Below are positions 53,596 through 62,477 of a DNA stretch of 64,000 nt, in pieces. The stretch spans positions 310,001 through 374,000 of the forward strand of contig CAXXXO010000003.1 of NCBI GenBank assembly GCA_963674625.2, in the 5' to 3' direction. Numbering within the stretch: position 1 is the stretch's first letter; each line of letters starts with the position of its first letter. The notes beneath the pieces are model-generated. The model was not told the DNA's origin and did not search any database. It saw nothing but the letters and a program-made list of their open reading frames with translations. The DNA comes from JALHFZ01 sp963674625 (GTDB taxonomy: Bacteria; Synergistota; Synergistia; Synergistales; Aminobacteriaceae). The position numbers and the translations under genes were made by a program.

Positions 53596-53990
53596 TTGTC
53601 CACCATCGTGGAGATCGCCTATAACGAGAAGCATCTAGAAGAGCTCAAGATCCTGGGCCGGAAGCTCATCCATGAAATGGAGGAAAAAGAGCAGCCCTCC
53701 CTGCTCGGATTAGGATTCACTTCTCTGGACGACACTGAAGCATGGGAGAAACCGGTGAAGGATGGCGAGAGAGTTAATCTCCGGACACTGAAGAATCTCG
53801 AGGGGTGACTGAGGGGCCGGAGGAGGTGGAGAGCCTCTTTGCCTCTCTCGGTTTTAAGAGTATTTTCGGCGTCTCTACCAGGGGGATGGGAAACATGGAA
53901 ATCTTGTCCTTGCAGAAATACAGGAACTACAAGGAAATACGTACCGCTGACACAGCCGGAGACGTGGATACGGAGAAAACCACTGACTGA
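53596..53990 (+). pseudogene. Unknown small gene, probably split by a frameshift
   Basis: Two short frames meet at 53805: 53596-53808 (ends RTLKNLEG) and 53805-53990 (begins TEGPEEVESLFASLG). One more G in the G4 run at the junction gives a single reading frame of about 130 codons. I do not recognise a family. TTG 53596 or GTG 53608 could start it, with no strong ribosome-binding site. It may be a gene fragment in decaying accessory DNA. Confidence 0.35.
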
Positions 53991-54085
53991 AAGGTCCTAC
54001 GGCAGGCTTCATTTTTCCCACGTTAGCTCTATAACTTCCCGGATCCACTTGCTGAGGCGAACGAAAAAAAGCATTCTTGCTGGAG

Positions 54086-54188
54086 AGCCACTCTTTTCAC
54101 CTAATTGAACAGAGTGGCTGTGAAGTGCCCATGTGCGAAATATTATTATCCGGTTTTTGCAAGGCTTCCCGATTCAAACCCGGCTAAG
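54086..54188 (+). repeat. Hairpin-bearing dispersed repeat, copy 1
   Basis: Begins with an imperfect hairpin AGCCACTCTTTTCA..AGAGTGGCT (54086-54119), followed by GTGAAGTGCCCATG and TCCGGTTTTTGCAAGG (54149-54164) with TTCCCGA. The same order of elements is found at 60162-60262. Confidence 0.6.
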
Positions 54189-54774
54189 TAGGGTGGGATC
54201 CATCGCGAAAAAAACGGGCATACTTCGTTCGTTCGCACTCTCTTGCATGAAGGAACTTCAACGAATGTTTAATGAGACCGCTAATCTTTACATCAGCGAA
54301 GGAGACTTCAAAATCTGCTATGAAAAGTATGGGAAGAATGAAAGTTCCCTGAACATGAAGAGGTCCGCAAAGCGGGGAGACCGGTTCCCTCTTTGGACAG
54401 GTGTTTCCGGAAGGTGTTTTCCTGTCTTTATGTCTCCTGAAGACGTGGACAGGATTCTATCCCAGCCTGACCCCCTGACCCCGAACACAATCTTCAAAAA
54501 AGTTCCAGGGAAGGCTAAAACCACCGAGCTTCGAAGGCTGGGGTACAGCATGAGCGTTTCAGAGCGTGAACAGGAAGTATCGTCAGCAGCAGCTCCGATT
54601 TTTGCCGCTTCCATGCAGGCAGCGGCATGCATGACGCTTTCAGGTCCGACATCAAGGTTTCCTGAGGAGATGGTCCGGCCACTTATCCCTATGCTGAAAA
54701 AGACCTGCCTCGACATATCATTAACGCTGGGAGCCGAGAGAAGTGCACTGTCACTTCTGCAGAATTCAGAATGA
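54133..54774 (+). pseudogene. IclR-family regulator lacking its DNA-binding domain
   Basis: 213 codons. The region from about residue 15 matches an IclR effector-binding domain: ELQRMFNETANLYI, then GDRFPLWTGVSGRCF, MSVSEREQEVSSAAAPIFA and the end segment SGPTSRFPEEMVR. No helix-turn-helix precedes it in any frame I read; repeat copy 1 occupies that place. The start is probably fortuitous. It may once have controlled the neighbouring flavoprotein genes. Confidence 0.65.
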
Positions 54775-54818
54775 GAGGCGCGTTTTCACGGCAGCCCCCC
54801 TCATTAATGAAAATCCTT

Positions 54819-56453
54819 TCAGCCCCTGTTCTTTTCGAAACGTACCTTCATGTTTCCATTTCCGTTTTTCCGGGCGAAAAAACTCCCCTGGAATTCATCT
54901 GACTTCTGAGGGTAGTCCTCCCTGCAGAACGCTCCCCTGGTCTCCCTGCGCAGAAGGCTGGAAGAGATAAGCATGCGGGCAGTCGAAAGCATTGCACAGA
55001 GAGAATGAAAATCTACGATGTCCCTGGTATCCAGGATCCCGGCTGAATTCTTCAGGGTATCTATCCGGTCAACTTCCGTCCTGGCCATCTCCAGCGAATC
55101 CCTGCTTCGAATTATTGAAGCCGAAGACCACATGACATTCCGGACTGCCGCCATGAGGTCCCTGGCCGATATTCCATCTTTTTCGGCAGGAAGGCCGGCT
55201 CCTTCTTCCGGAACTGGTGGAACAATCCGGCTGCTTTTGAAAATGTCGGCAGCCGTCCTTCCTGCCCTTTTTCCGAAGACAAAGGCCTCAGCCAGCGCAG
55301 TACCGGCGAGCCGGTTCGCCCCGTGCAATCCTCCCGTTGCCTCCCCGCAGGCAAGCAGCCCTTCGACTGACGTGGCGCAGCTTCCGTCAATCGCGATGCC
55401 CCCGAGATAAAAATGGGCCGACGGGGCCACGGGCAAAGGATCCGCAGAAAGGTCAAATCCGTACTTTTTCAGGAGTCCCGCCAGTTCTCCATATCTCGCT
55501 GACAGCACGTCCTTGCCAACTGCCGAACAGTCCACAAAAACATACTTCGGATTGCCTCGTCCCTCAGCGATCTCTTTCCAGGCTGCCCGGGCCATAACAT
55601 CCCGCGTTGCCCGGTTGCCTTCTTTGCTGTACCTGAAGAGGAACTGTTCCCCCAGGGAATTTTTAAGAACGGCTCCGTCTCCGAAAAGAGGATTGGAGAT
55701 CGTGACCCGGGTGGGCTCATACATCATGGACGGGTAGAACTGCACCATTTCCATGTCGCGCAGAACAGCTCCAGCGTCGTATGCAAGGCCGTAGGAATCG
55801 CAGGAGACGTCAGCAGTGTTGTTGTTCGCGGCGAAGAGGGAGGCCCCTCCCCCCGCGGCTAGAATCACGATGCCCGTGCTGAAGAATACCGGTTCACCGG
55901 TAGCGCCGTCTATGGCAAGAAGCCCGCGGATCCGGTTATTTTGTGTCAACAGCCGGAGCACGGTCATCCTGTCGTATATGGAGACCCCAATCTCACCGGC
56001 ATGTTCAACCAGGGGAACCGTCAACGCCAGTCCACGATTCGTATAGGGAAACCCAATGTATTCTGATGGAAAATATCGTGCTGCAGAATGGCCCGGAGGC
56101 TGTTTTGCCACAGGTTTTCCGTTGATTTCCTTGAATTTCACTCCGAGTTCCCGGAGTTCCGGAACGACCCTTCCCGACTCCCTGGAAAATATCCTGCAGA
56201 GTTCACATTCATTGATCCCGGCACCGGAGTCGAGTAGGTCTTTCTCCATCAATGCCTCTGAATCCCCTGACTCCCGATCGGCATTGACCACACTGAGAGA
56301 TGCCCCGGAGACCAGTGTATTGCCGCTCCTGCCAGCCCTGCTCTTGCAGAGAAGGGCCACGTTCAGTCCGGCCTTTCTGGCCTCCAGGGCGGCGGCCAGC
56401 CCTGCCAGCCCCGCACCCGCCACAACAGCATCAAACCGCTCAACTCGCATCAT
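54819..56453 (-). CDS. FAD-dependent flavoprotein, fumarate reductase / succinate dehydrogenase type
   Basis: 544 aa. N-terminal FAD-binding Rossmann motif VVAGAGLAGLAAALEARKAG; later SGNTLVSGASLS, VILAAGGGASLF, HFYLGGIAID and GEATGGLHGANRLAGTALAE, all typical of the FrdA/SdhA/L-aspartate oxidase superfamily. C-terminal RRETRGAFCREDYP resembles FrdA. No signal peptide or partner Fe-S subunit is present, so a soluble reductase or dehydrogenase for an unknown organic acid is likely. The split ABM gene lies 25 bases upstream, probably in one operon. Confidence 0.85.
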   Translation of the reverse strand: MMRVERFDAVVAGAGLAGLAAALEARKAGLNVALLCKSRAGRSGNTLVSGASLSVVNADRESGDSEALMEKDLLDSGAGINECELCRIFSRESGRVVPELRELGVKFKEINGKPVAKQPPGHSAARYFPSEYIGFPYTNRGLALTVPLVEHAGEIGVSIYDRMTVLRLLTQNNRIRGLLAIDGATGEPVFFSTGIVILAAGGGASLFAANNNTADVSCDSYGLAYDAGAVLRDMEMVQFYPSMMYEPTRVTISNPLFGDGAVLKNSLGEQFLFRYSKEGNRATRDVMARAAWKEIAEGRGNPKYVFVDCSAVGKDVLSARYGELAGLLKKYGFDLSADPLPVAPSAHFYLGGIAIDGSCATSVEGLLACGEATGGLHGANRLAGTALAEAFVFGKRAGRTAADIFKSSRIVPPVPEEGAGLPAEKDGISARDLMAAVRNVMWSSASIIRSRDSLEMARTEVDRIDTLKNSAGILDTRDIVDFHSLCAMLSTARMLISSSLLRRETRGAFCREDYPQKSDEFQGSFFARKNGNGNMKVRFEKNRG

Positions 56454-56478
56454 AGGCTGAGATTTCCTCCCGACTCTT

Positions 56479-56764
56479 CTACAGTTTTACTTCATTTGAC
56501 TCGAAGACGCGGACGCTTATCTGGCCGTCGATGAGGTTCTTCCGTGCTTGCCCGGCCTTGAGGATATGGGCCCTTTTCAGGTGGACTCTCAGGTCATCCA
56601 GGCTATCCATACATTAGAGTTGTGTCATCGTCGGAGTTCTTGAAGAGAGTGTAGCTGATTTCCCCCTTCTCTTTCCTTGTGAGCCCGATGGCCTTTTGGG
56701 AGATTTCGACTATTTTGTCCCTCTTTCCGGTTTCTGCAAAAAACGATACGGAAACGATAATCAT
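56479..56764 (-). pseudogene. ABM-domain (antibiotic biosynthesis monooxygenase-like) protein, split by frameshift
   Basis: From ATG 56764: IIVSVSFFAETGKRDKIVEI and GEISYTLFKN are the first half of an ABM/YgiN-like dimeric alpha-beta barrel. That frame stops (TAG) at 56603. The next frame continues MDSLDDLRVHLKRAHILKAG and ISVRVFESNEV, the expected second half, to the stop at 56479. Such small proteins act as monooxygenases or quinol-binding helpers. Upstream of the flavoprotein and same strand. Confidence 0.65.
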
Positions 56765-56959
56765 TATTCTTCCACACCCGAAAGATATCGCTGGCGTCCC
56801 TTTGAAACGCATTTCGACAACACGGCATACAGTTTTTTATTATACCTTTTGTCCCTTTGCAGACTCAACCCTGGAGAAACAATCTGATAACATGTAATAG
56901 TTATATTATTACGCTATTTATGGTACGATGGATTCAAATTTTTAAAAGGGGTGAGAAGA

Positions 56960-57940
56960 TTGAAAAGGAACAGCCTTATCACGACAGTATTCCTTCTGCT
57001 TTTTCTTCTTCCGGGAACACTCAGCTGCGAATCACTGGAGCAGGTCATCGATCAGAAAATCACCCTTCCCGGCAGGGAAAAAACTGCATACAGCATCAGG
57101 GAACTCTTCATGGATATCATTGTGGGTTCGGTGAGCTACCAGCTTAACGATGGCGGTCTTTCAAGTTTTGCAATTGCTTCTCCCGGACTTGCCAAGGGGG
57201 CTGCCCTATTTCACTTCGAACAGCAGCGAAAAATAGCGTACAGGAACTACGAGCAGGCAATGGAATACGGAAATGCAGCTGACCAGAGATACTATGATGG
57301 AGTCATTCAGCGTCTTGAAGCGGCAAAGGTCTGGATTTCCACCGGAAATGGGGCGCCATTGAGGGCTGCCCTGCAAAACAGGCTAAAAGGCACTGTTCCT
57401 CAAAAACAATCTCCGCCGTCAACTGTTTCAAAAGGTTCGATCACGGCTGCAGGAACAATGACCAACGGAGTACGAGGAATCTCGCTGCGGGACAACAATG
57501 TCACCCTCGTCATGAGTTTGGCCCCTGACGGGTTTCCCCAGTGCAGGGGAACCATAAAAATAAAAATTGTAAACTCTTCACATGCCGACGAATGGGTGGA
57601 CTATTTTTTCGATCTCTACCCGGGAAACCCACAGGAACGGGACAAAAACAAGACTTTCAAAGCTTTTCCTTCTTTATACTCATGGGAGGGAAAGGGGGAA
57701 ATAACCATCCGCAGGAACGGAGTTTCATGGCGAGGCCAGGTACGGTGGCAGGCCATGGCAATGAACGGGACTGTGACAGGGTCAGTTTGGGGCTTCTGGA
57801 ATGAGTTGGCAAATAAGGTTCCGTTTGATTTCATTCTGGCAATGATTCCGGATAAACTTGTTTTCAGGGCAGATTACTACTATTCTCCCCCGAGAAGCGT
57901 CCTTCCACCGGAAAAAGAGAGAGGGGATGATTTTTCATGA
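56960..57940 (+). CDS. Exported protein, unknown function
   Basis: About 326 aa from TTG 56960 (AGGGG nearby; GTG 56951 is an alternative). An N-terminal signal sequence (LITTVFLLLFLLPGTLSC) ends in a weak lipobox-like Cys. The rest is soluble with no motif that I recognise; the C-terminal half is rich in aromatic residues (VSWRGQVRWQAMAM, GSVWGFWNEL) and may be a beta-rich fold. Overlaps the Sel1-repeat gene by 4 bases, so they are translated together. Confidence 0.65.
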   Translation: MKRNSLITTVFLLLFLLPGTLSCESLEQVIDQKITLPGREKTAYSIRELFMDIIVGSVSYQLNDGGLSSFAIASPGLAKGAALFHFEQQRKIAYRNYEQAMEYGNAADQRYYDGVIQRLEAAKVWISTGNGAPLRAALQNRLKGTVPQKQSPPSTVSKGSITAAGTMTNGVRGISLRDNNVTLVMSLAPDGFPQCRGTIKIKIVNSSHADEWVDYFFDLYPGNPQERDKNKTFKAFPSLYSWEGKGEITIRRNGVSWRGQVRWQAMAMNGTVTGSVWGFWNELANKVPFDFILAMIPDKLVFRADYYYSPPRSVLPPEKERGDDFS

Positions 57941-58602
57941 AAAGACCCTTCCTCATGATGTTGTTTATTCTCTCCTGCGTTTGTTCATGCTTCCGGGCGG
58001 AAGGGGGCCCTCAAACACCGGGGCAGTTGTATGAAAACGGCAGGCGGTATGAGTACGGGAAAGAGGTCAGCAAAAATGATTCAAAAGCTTTTGCGTTCTA
58101 TCTGAAAGCCGCAGAAAAAGGACATATCGAGGCCCAGGCCAAAATAGGGCTTTTCTATGATTTAGGAAGAGGAACAGGGAAAAATGGAAAAAATGCTGTC
58201 TTATGGTACGAAAAAGCGGCAAACCAGGGACATCCTGTTGCCCAGTACAATCTCGGCTGTATCTTCTGGTACGGAAGAAAAGGGGTGAAAAAAGACGGGG
58301 AAAAAGCCATGGACCTTTGGTTTCTCTCTTCCATGCACGGTTTCGGGGAGGCTCAGCACAACCTTGCAACCGTCTATTTCAGCAGGGGAGAGAAAGACCC
58401 TAAAGCCTACAAAAAGGCCTATTACTGGTACTACCAGGCTGCCCTCCAGGAATTGGGGAAAGATCAGTGGCGGCTGGGCATGCTGAGGGAGATGGACAAG
58501 GGAGTCGAAAGGAATATGAAGGCAGCTGTTTACTGGTACAAAAAAGCGGCTTCAAAAGGACATGCGGGTGCGAAAGCACGGTTGAAAAAGCTTGGCTATT
58601 AA
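57937..58602 (+). CDS. Exported Sel1-repeat protein
   Basis: 221 aa. Signal sequence of about 20 residues ending in cysteines (SCVCSC), possibly a lipoprotein. About five Sel1-like repeats follow, such as AFAFYLKAAEKGHIEAQAKI and AVLWYEKAANQGHPVAQYNL, forming a TPR-like scaffold. Sel1 proteins usually mediate protein-protein contacts, often in envelope or host-interaction systems. Between two other exported-protein genes. Confidence 0.85.
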   Translation: MKRPFLMMLFILSCVCSCFRAEGGPQTPGQLYENGRRYEYGKEVSKNDSKAFAFYLKAAEKGHIEAQAKIGLFYDLGRGTGKNGKNAVLWYEKAANQGHPVAQYNLGCIFWYGRKGVKKDGEKAMDLWFLSSMHGFGEAQHNLATVYFSRGEKDPKAYKKAYYWYYQAALQELGKDQWRLGMLREMDKGVERNMKAAVYWYKKAASKGHAGAKARLKKLGY

Positions 58603-58679
58603 ACAATACATCCCGTTTACATATACGCAGTCTGGTGGATAATTTTTTCGGTTGTGCCAGTGGAAAGAGGGTGAAAACC

Positions 58680-60077
58680 ATGAAAATATCCGGAAAGATA
58701 TTGAAAAATGCAGTTCTTGTGATTTTTTGCGTTCTGATCGGTTTCGCTATGTTGATCAGCCGTGTTTCCGCGGAAATAGTACCGCCGCTCCGTGTGCATG
58801 CCGAAATGAAGGTGGAATGGAACTTCACCCAAAAAGATATGAGGTACGAAGGCCGCCTCAATGTCAATGCCTACGGCATAATGGAACGGACGTACGGAAA
58901 AGGAAAGCCAAAAGAGGGCCCGGCTGCGGACGCGGTGATGATGTACCTTCCGCAGTCAATGAGCATACTCTACAGCTATAATGAAAAAGAAACATTCCTG
59001 GGGCCGGTCCATCCGGACAGATGCAAGACCCGCCTCAGGAAAAAAGTTTTCGGGAGATTATCCTCGGAAGAGCCCCGGGGAGCCACTCTTTCGATAAACA
59101 GGATGTCGTCCGTGACTGACGCACTTGTCAAAAACATATCCCCCCAGGGAAAACAATTCGCTTCGCAGCTGCTTCAGTTCTACCAAAGAGAACCTGATTC
59201 CCTCACCCTTACGATCAAGGGTCCCGCGGAGGCAAGAATGTCGGAAAAGCTCAAGGGCTTCCGAATTCAGGCAGGAAAGGTGTGCAAAACCGAAAGTTAT
59301 GAAAAGACGGTTCCCCTGTTCGCTATAGGTCTCCACCTGAAACTCCCTGAATCCGGCAGCGTCCAGGGAAAACATGAATGGTCGACAGACGGGAAGGGTG
59401 TCCCGACGTATTTCGATGCATCCGTTTCAGACATCGGGGGCACTATAGAGGAAAAACCGGTAGAAAATGGCAGCGGAGTGAACTATCTCGTAAGCTGGAA
59501 CATAGGAGAAGACGTGAAGCAGCCCTGGAAAGATTCTGGCGATGACTGTGAAAAAATACGAGACAGAATCAGATGGATCGATAAAATTATTGAAACGTAC
59601 GAGGATGAGGGACTGCGGAATCTGGTAAAAGGGACTCACGGAGAAAACGCGACAAAAGAGTACCAGGAACAGATAGAACGGGAAGTCAGTGAAGCCTTCC
59701 CCGGTGAGGACGGCAAACCGGCGGAAATTTCATCGGATTTCCAGACAGACCCTCATTGCAAGGGAGCATGCGGCCCCGGCCAAAACGCGCCGACCATAGA
59801 CGGACAGATTGAAGGAGAATCCTTCAACATAATGGTATTCGATTCCGGAGGCAACCTGATCTGGCAGGATGAAGCCCTGATGGACTATTATCGGGCTCAA
59901 AACGATTTTTTTGACGGTTTGATGGACCACGAAAAACAGCATGTTGAGGATTTTACCAGCAAAGGATATCCGGATACCGTAGACGAACTTGCGGATTTTG
60001 AAATACGCGGTTACCGGAAAGAACTCGATGACTGTAAAAGCAAACTTGTCGAAAATGACTGCGAACCGATCTTCTGA
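58680..60077 (+). CDS. Exported protein with HEKQH zincin-like motif
   Basis: 465 aa from ATG 58680, AAAGAGGG upstream. Signal sequence or anchor at about 8-30 (AVLVIFCVLIGFAMLISRVSA). A long middle region of unknown fold is followed by the C-terminal segment with His417-Glu418-His421 in MDHEKQHVEDF, an HExxH zinc-metalloprotease signature, and acidic residues about 20 downstream (DELADFEIRGYRKE). The N-terminal part has no family that I recognise. A secreted or periplasmic protease is likely, but the substrate is unknown. Confidence 0.7.
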   Translation: MKISGKILKNAVLVIFCVLIGFAMLISRVSAEIVPPLRVHAEMKVEWNFTQKDMRYEGRLNVNAYGIMERTYGKGKPKEGPAADAVMMYLPQSMSILYSYNEKETFLGPVHPDRCKTRLRKKVFGRLSSEEPRGATLSINRMSSVTDALVKNISPQGKQFASQLLQFYQREPDSLTLTIKGPAEARMSEKLKGFRIQAGKVCKTESYEKTVPLFAIGLHLKLPESGSVQGKHEWSTDGKGVPTYFDASVSDIGGTIEEKPVENGSGVNYLVSWNIGEDVKQPWKDSGDDCEKIRDRIRWIDKIIETYEDEGLRNLVKGTHGENATKEYQEQIEREVSEAFPGEDGKPAEISSDFQTDPHCKGACGPGQNAPTIDGQIEGESFNIMVFDSGGNLIWQDEALMDYYRAQNDFFDGLMDHEKQHVEDFTSKGYPDTVDELADFEIRGYRKELDDCKSKLVENDCEPIF

Positions 60078-60161
60078 ATCCGGATGGGAAGGTTCATTGG
60101 TCATTTCCTCCAGGTGGATATAACCGACAGGTACTGCATACATTTATCTCCGGGTGTTTTA

Positions 60162-60262
60162 CAGCCCCTCTTTTCAATCAGGTGAAAAGAGGGGCTGTAA
60201 AGTGCTCATATAGGATATGCTCTCCGGTTTTTGCAAGGATTCCCGAGAAAAAACCTGGAGAA
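60162..60262 (+). repeat. Hairpin-bearing dispersed repeat, copy 2
   Basis: Perfect 14-base stem AGCCCCTCTTTTCA / TGAAAAGAGGGGCT (60162-60195), then GTAAAGTGCTCATA and TCCGGTTTTTGCAAGG (60223-60238) with TTCCCGA. It is related to copy 1 at 54086 in the same orientation. It could also end transcripts of argG or the zincin gene. Confidence 0.6.
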
Positions 60263-60285
60263 GTCAGGAGAAAAACGGAAGGCTT

Positions 60286-61512
60286 TTACTGCGCCGGAAT
60301 GTCGATGGCCTCCTTCGACTCGTGAACCTGGCGCCAGGTCTTGATGGGCAGTCCCCAGATCTTGATGAACCCAACGGCGGCATCATGGTCGAAGGCGTCC
60401 CCCTCGGAGTAGGTGGCGAGGCTGTGGCTGTAGATCGAATCGGAGGATTTCATCCCCCGCACGACTGCCTGTCCCTTGAAGAATCTGACCTTGACGGTGC
60501 CGGTCACGTACTCCTGGGTGGTGTCGATGAAGGCGTTGATGGCATCCCGCAGGGGAGAGAACCAGTACCCCTCGTAGGCAAGGCGGCCGAACTGGATCTC
60601 CAGTTCCTTTTTCGAGCCGATGACATGCTTGTCAAGGGTCAGGGTCTCAAGGGCCCGGTGAGCGTTGATCAGGGTAATGGCTCCCGGGCATTCATAGACT
60701 TCCCTGCTCTTGAACCCTACGAGCCGGTCTTCGAGCATATCGATCCGTCCCACGCCGTGTCTCCCCGCCCGTACATTCAGCGATTCGATGAGCTCAGGAC
60801 CGTCCATCTTCACCCCGTCCAGGGCTGTGGGAATGCCCCTGGCAAAGGTTATCTCCGCATATTCAGGCTCGTCGGGGGCATCCCAGGGGTCGACGGTCAG
60901 GGTGTAGGCGTCGGAGGGAGGCTCGTTCCAGGGGTCCTCGAGAATGCCGCACTCGATGGAACGCCCCCAGATATTGTCGTCGATGCTGTAGGGAGACGCG
61001 GCGGTGGCATGGACGGGAATTCCCCTGGCCCGGGCGTACTCCATCTCGGCCTCCCGGGTGAAGTGCCAGTCCCGCACCGGGGCAAGGACCTTGAGGTCCG
61101 GGTTGAGGGCGTTGGTGCAGACCTCGATGCGCACCTGGTCCTGTCCCTTTCCGGTGCATCCGTGGGCCACGGCCACGGCCCCCTCCTTCTTCGCTATCTC
61201 CGCCATCACCTCTGCAATGAGTGGTCGCGACAGGGCGGAGTTGAGGGGATAGGTGTTCTGGTACATGCCGTTCGCCTTCAGGGCGGGCCATACGAACTTT
61301 TCGACGAATTCCTTTTTCAGGTCGAGAACATAGGCCTTCACGGCACCGCTCCGGAGGGCCTTGTTTTTCGCCGATTCAAGATCCACCGCCTGCTGCCCCA
61401 CGTCGGCCGTCATGGTGATCACTTCATACCCCTGTTCCGTCAGCCACATGACCGCTACGGACGTATCGAGACCGCCGCTGTACGCAAGAACTGCCTTTCC
61501 CTTTTTCTCCAT
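60286..61512 (-). CDS. argG: Argininosuccinate synthase
   Basis: 408 aa. Joins citrulline and aspartate in arginine synthesis. AYSGGLDTSVAV (PP-loop), HGCTGKGQDQVR and SPYSIDDNIWGRSIE are diagnostic. Monocistronic, with a strong promoter and a leader attenuator-like hairpin. argH is not adjacent. Confidence 0.97.
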   Translation of the reverse strand: MEKKGKAVLAYSGGLDTSVAVMWLTEQGYEVITMTADVGQQAVDLESAKNKALRSGAVKAYVLDLKKEFVEKFVWPALKANGMYQNTYPLNSALSRPLIAEVMAEIAKKEGAVAVAHGCTGKGQDQVRIEVCTNALNPDLKVLAPVRDWHFTREAEMEYARARGIPVHATAASPYSIDDNIWGRSIECGILEDPWNEPPSDAYTLTVDPWDAPDEPEYAEITFARGIPTALDGVKMDGPELIESLNVRAGRHGVGRIDMLEDRLVGFKSREVYECPGAITLINAHRALETLTLDKHVIGSKKELEIQFGRLAYEGYWFSPLRDAINAFIDTTQEYVTGTVKVRFFKGQAVVRGMKSSDSIYSHSLATYSEGDAFDHDAAVGFIKIWGLPIKTWRQVHESKEAIDIPAQ

Positions 61513-61540
61513 TGTTCAACCCTCCATAGATTCTGCACTG

Positions 61541-61577
61541 AAAAATAAAAAGCCCGCCCGGTAAAGAGAAGCGAGCT
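61541..61577 (-). terminator. Attenuator-like terminator in the argG leader
   Basis: On the minus strand, AGCTCGC (61577-61571) pairs with GCGGGCT (61557-61551) and is followed by TTTTATTTTT. It lies between the argG promoter and the start codon, so full-length transcription would need antitermination. A short frame beginning ATGAGCTCG overlaps the hairpin. Confidence 0.55.
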
Positions 61578-61641
61578 CATGCCCGAAAGAATTTCCCCTG
61601 GCCCGGTCTTTCGTGACGGACCTCCGGAATTCTCCGGACAA

Positions 61642-61669
61642 ATTATAGAGGAAAATGAACAATTGTCAA
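61642..61669 (-). promoter_or_regulatory. Promoter of argG
   Basis: Consensus TTGACA (61669-61664) and TATAAT (61647-61642) with a 16-base spacer on the minus strand: the strongest promoter match in the window. Confidence 0.75.
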
Positions 61670-61684
61670 GTAATTTTTCTTATT

Positions 61685-62470
61685 TCACTTGAAGTTTATT
61701 TCTGCGGCCCCGTTCGCCTCGAGGGTCCCAAGGGAGGGGAAATGGGTCATGTCCATGTGAACGGGGGTGACGGAGACGAACCCGTTGGCCACGGCCCAGA
61801 CGTCGCTTCCTTCGACGAGATCGTCTTCTGCCCTGCCGGAGATCCAGAAGTAGGATCTTCCGGAAGGATCCTTCATCCGGGTCACCTTCCCCTCGTAGAC
61901 CCTGGTTCCCTTCCGGGTGACCCGGACCCCCTCCAGCCCGGCGAGGGGGAGATTGGGGACGTTCACGTTCAGAAGGACTCCCCGGGAGAGAGGGTATGTC
62001 CCGAGGAAGGAGAGGAGGGAGGCAGCCACGGCCGCCGCGGTTTCATAGAAGTGTTCCGGGTCGCTCTCGCTGCAGTTCAGCGAGACGGCCATGGAGCTGC
62101 TTCCCAGGATGATCCCCTCCATGGCGGCCGAAACGGTGCCGGAATAGGTGAGGTCGTCTCCGAGATTCGGCCCCCGGTTGATCCCCGAGACCACCATGTC
62201 GGGGTTCGGGATCACCTCCTCGTGGGCAAGGAGGACGCAGTCGGAAGGGGTGCCGTCGCAGGCGAAGGCAGAACTCTTCTCGGGATAAGAGCCGGCAGAA
62301 ACGGGCCAGAGCCGGAGGGGACGGGTGAGGGTTATGGCATGGCCCACGCTGCTCCGCTCCCGGTCAGGGGCCACGACGCTGCACTCGTGGCCTGCCCGGG
62401 AGAGGACTCTGGCCAGGGCCACGAGTCCGGGGGCGAAGACGCCGTCGTCGTTTGTCAGAAGAAGTCTCAT
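61685..62470 (-). CDS. surE: 5'-nucleotidase SurE
   Basis: 261 aa. Metal-dependent survival protein that dephosphorylates nucleoside monophosphates. LLLTNDDGVFAPGL (metal-binding Asp-Asp), SGINRGPNLGDDLTYSGTV and NVNVPNLP are diagnostic. Seven bases after the M50 protease gene. Confidence 0.96.
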   Translation of the reverse strand: MRLLLTNDDGVFAPGLVALARVLSRAGHECSVVAPDRERSSVGHAITLTRPLRLWPVSAGSYPEKSSAFACDGTPSDCVLLAHEEVIPNPDMVVSGINRGPNLGDDLTYSGTVSAAMEGIILGSSSMAVSLNCSESDPEHFYETAAAVAASLLSFLGTYPLSRGVLLNVNVPNLPLAGLEGVRVTRKGTRVYEGKVTRMKDPSGRSYFWISGRAEDDLVEGSDVWAVANGFVSVTPVHMDMTHFPSLGTLEANGAAEINFK

Positions 62471-62477
62471 GGCCGGC

